From a virus, in the IMG/VR virus record IMGVR_UViG_3300043570_002973, positions 1-43,541 of that record: a DNA stretch of 43,541 bases. The stretch is one strand, 5' to 3'. The notes below the pieces were generated by a model. It saw only the letters and a list, made by a program, of their open reading frames with translations. It was not told where the DNA came from and did not search any database. Shown in pieces: positions 42,222 to 43,541 of this stretch. The position numbers and the translations under genes were made by a program. Every line of letters starts with the position of its first letter. The first letter of the stretch is position 1.

Positions 42222-42818
42222 ATGGCATCTAAGACTACATTTAGCTTTGAAAAGTATCATGAGCAGTTGTCTGCTAGTGGTATAGCTTCTCGCACAGACG
42301 CGTCCCGTGACTGGTTTTTTAACAAGCTTAAAGGACTAAGCGGTATAGATCGTAAGAAACTACTTAAAGATCAAGCGCTCAATCCAATGGCCCGCCCATT
42401 GCCTGGGCGTATGTTTATGTTCTTTTATGATCCAAAAGGTAGAGAAGAATTGCCATACTATGACAGCTTCCCGTTAATCATTATGGTAGGAAAAGCCAAA
42501 GGTGGATTCTATGGTCTTAATTTACATTATCTACCAAACAAATTGCGCGCTTTATTCTTTGACAAGTTATTATCATTTACTAACAATGACAGGTATGATG
42601 AAACCACAAAGTTTAAACTAACATACAATATGTTGAGCAGTGCAGCTAGTCTTAAATACTTTGCGCCTTGTTTTAAACATTATCTTTTCTCTCACATTCG
42701 CAGTGTGCCTGTAGAAGTACCAAGTACCGATTGGGAAATTGCTGTATGTTTACCAACATGGAAATTTGTTGGCAGCGATAAGACCGCTGTATGGAAAGAA
42801 TCTCTTAAACAATTTTAA
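42222..42818 (+). CDS. Conserved T4-like phage protein, function not assigned
   Basis: This 198-residue basic soluble protein has an RDWFFNKLKGL segment near the N-terminus, then RPLPGRMFMFFYDPKGREEL, PYYDSFPLIIMVGKAKGGF and YGLNLHYLPNKLRALFFDKL (about 60-115), a block I recall from T4-like phages without a secure name. A second conserved-looking block is LKYFAPCFKHYLFSHIRS. Its position next to gp4 is where T4 has gene 2 (DNA-end protector), but I cannot confirm homology, and a baseplate-assembly factor such as gp51 is also possible next to gp54 and gp26. It ends 2 nt before the tail-tube-like gene. Confidence 0.75.
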   Translation: MASKTTFSFEKYHEQLSASGIASRTDASRDWFFNKLKGLSGIDRKKLLKDQALNPMARPLPGRMFMFFYDPKGREELPYYDSFPLIIMVGKAKGGFYGLNLHYLPNKLRALFFDKLLSFTNNDRYDETTKFKLTYNMLSSAASLKYFAPCFKHYLFSHIRSVPVEVPSTDWEIAVCLPTWKFVGSDKTAVWKESLKQF

Positions 42819-42820
42819 CC

Positions 42821-43336
42821 ATGGCATCTATTCAAGACTTACAAAGTGTAATTAAAAAACGTGCTGGACTAGCGCGTACCAATCGCTTTAACATTATAAT
42901 ATCAAATCCATTTGATACCGGTAAAGACCTTAGCTTATTGTGTGAAAGTTGTACTTTCCCTGGCCGCCAAATTTTAAGTACAGATTTCTCAGTATGGCGC
43001 AATGAAAATAAAGTTCCAACTGGATATAGCGATGAAGATGTCACGTGTGTATTTCATTTGACAAATGATTATTATGTTAAAGACTTGTTTGATAAATGGT
43101 TGCGTGCAATACTTAACCCAGACACATATTTAGTTGAATACACACCTAACTTTTCAAAAACAGTTTTATTGCAACAATTAAACGAATTTGATCAGCCTGT
43201 ATATGAAGTTGAACTTCCATATGCATGGCCTCTTAGTGTAAATTCAATTGAATTGAATAATGATTCTGACAATACAGTTCAAAAATTAACTGTGGTATTT
43301 ACATATAATACATGGTCATCACGAAAACTAACTTAA
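42821..43336 (+). CDS. Tail-tube-fold protein, probably baseplate tube initiator gp54
   Basis: A 171-residue protein of the gp19/gp54 tube fold. It has ARTNRFNIIISNPFDTGKDL, CESCTFPGRQIL, FHLTNDYYVKDLFDKWLRAI, the Tyr/Phe-rich middle, and a final ELPYAWPLSVNSIELNNDSD followed by LTVVFTYNTW, which parallels the WPTNVGELQLDWDSNN...YW end of the T4 tube protein. It could be the tube protein gp19 itself, but gp19 usually lies with the sheath gene. Here the neighbours are gp4 and gp26, so gp54 is more likely. T4 gp54 is longer (320 residues). Confidence 0.8.
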   Translation: MASIQDLQSVIKKRAGLARTNRFNIIISNPFDTGKDLSLLCESCTFPGRQILSTDFSVWRNENKVPTGYSDEDVTCVFHLTNDYYVKDLFDKWLRAILNPDTYLVEYTPNFSKTVLLQQLNEFDQPVYEVELPYAWPLSVNSIELNNDSDNTVQKLTVVFTYNTWSSRKLT

Positions 43337-43346
43337 AAAAATATAT

Positions 43347-43354
43347 TATAAATT
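43347..43354 (+). promoter_or_regulatory. Possible late promoter box TATAAATT
   Basis: One mismatch from TATAAATA, 5 nt before the ATG at 43360 and 11 nt after the preceding stop. It has the same short spacing as boxes on the other strand. Confidence 0.45.
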
Positions 43355-43359
43355 AAATT

Positions 43360-43541
43360 ATGGCATTACCAATCCTAGAATCCCCAAAGTATACTGTTGA
43401 AATTCCTTCCACAAAGAAGGCAATTGAATATCGCCCATTTCTCGTAAAAGAAGAAAAGATCTTGCTTATGGCTCAAGAGTCGCAAGAATCTAGTGAAATG
43501 TTAAATGCAATGAAAGATATTATTCGTGCATGTACATTTGA
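43360..43541 (+). CDS. 26: Baseplate hub protein gp26, N-terminal part (cut by window edge)
   Basis: Sixty codons are visible. MALPILESPKYTVEIPSTKK, then IEYRPFLVKEEKILLMAQES, is the characteristic opening of the gp26/T4 baseplate protein family (about 208 residues in T4), which takes part in assembling the central hub. The frame is open to the window end with no stop. Gene order with the tube initiator fits a hub-assembly set. Confidence 0.88.
   Translation, partial: MALPILESPKYTVEIPSTKKAIEYRPFLVKEEKILLMAQESQESSEMLNAMKDIIRACTF

Noticed and set aside
1-43541. Rho-independent terminators, tRNAs, CRISPR arrays, insertion sequences, homing endonucleases
   Set aside because: No GC-rich hairpin with a T-run, cloverleaf, spaced direct repeats, transposase or endonuclease motifs were found on reading both strands.

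Overview
The window is a late structural region of a T4-like contractile-tailed phage (tevenvirus-like myovirus), AT-rich, with almost no intergenic DNA. No gap between genes exceeds 100 bases, so there is no long unannotated stretch. No tRNA, rRNA, CRISPR array, IS element or integrase was seen. The host cannot be read from the sequence: no photosynthesis or other host-diagnostic gene is present. The overall style (gp6/gp8/gp25/gp48/gp53 with a very large DUF4815-type protein and long glycine-, serine- and threonine-rich fibres) recalls aquatic T4-like phages such as cyanophages and pelagiphages.

Layout. A short plus-strand arm at the right end (41756-43541) carries gp4 (head completion), a conserved unnamed protein, a tail-tube-fold protein (probably gp54) and the first 60 codons of gp26. 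Everything to the left runs on the minus strand, away from a symmetric divergent promoter at 41732-41758. In transcription order it reads: gp48 tube cap, gp53 wedge (with an inserted domain), a gp27-like hub, a gp5 OB-fold fused to a CHAP domain, a separate beta-helical spike, a cadherin-like/3D-barrel protein, gp25, gp6, a protein in the gp7 position, gp8, a 1876-residue DUF4815-like protein, a small coiled-coil protein, an S74 self-chaperoned fibre and a small virion protein.

The next block, 7626-19332, is a cassette of 15 closely packed genes with no structural role: three radical SAM enzymes, an amidinotransferase, two PLP aminotransferase-like proteins, two NAD(P)-binding sugar dehydratase/epimerase/reductase-type SDRs, a PIG-L/LmbE deacetylase, three GT-A glycosyltransferases and three proteins I cannot place. 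Nearly every junction overlaps by 4-29 nt. After it come three more fibre-type genes (7616 down to 22), each with its own promoter box, and the start of another gene at position 9. The cassette is the most unusual part of the window. It looks like a route to an unusual, possibly guanidinylated, amino sugar and its transfer, embedded in the host-recognition part of the virion operon.

Expression. Boxes matching the T4 late promoter (TATAAATA and close variants) sit upstream of at least twelve genes. In seven minus-strand cases the box overlaps or contains the stop codon of the preceding gene and lies only 5-6 nt (19 nt in one case) before the next ATG. With T4 late-promoter spacing, several of these mRNAs would start at or within 1-2 nt of the ATG, that is, be leaderless. 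I saw no convincing Shine-Dalgarno sequence at any start I inspected.
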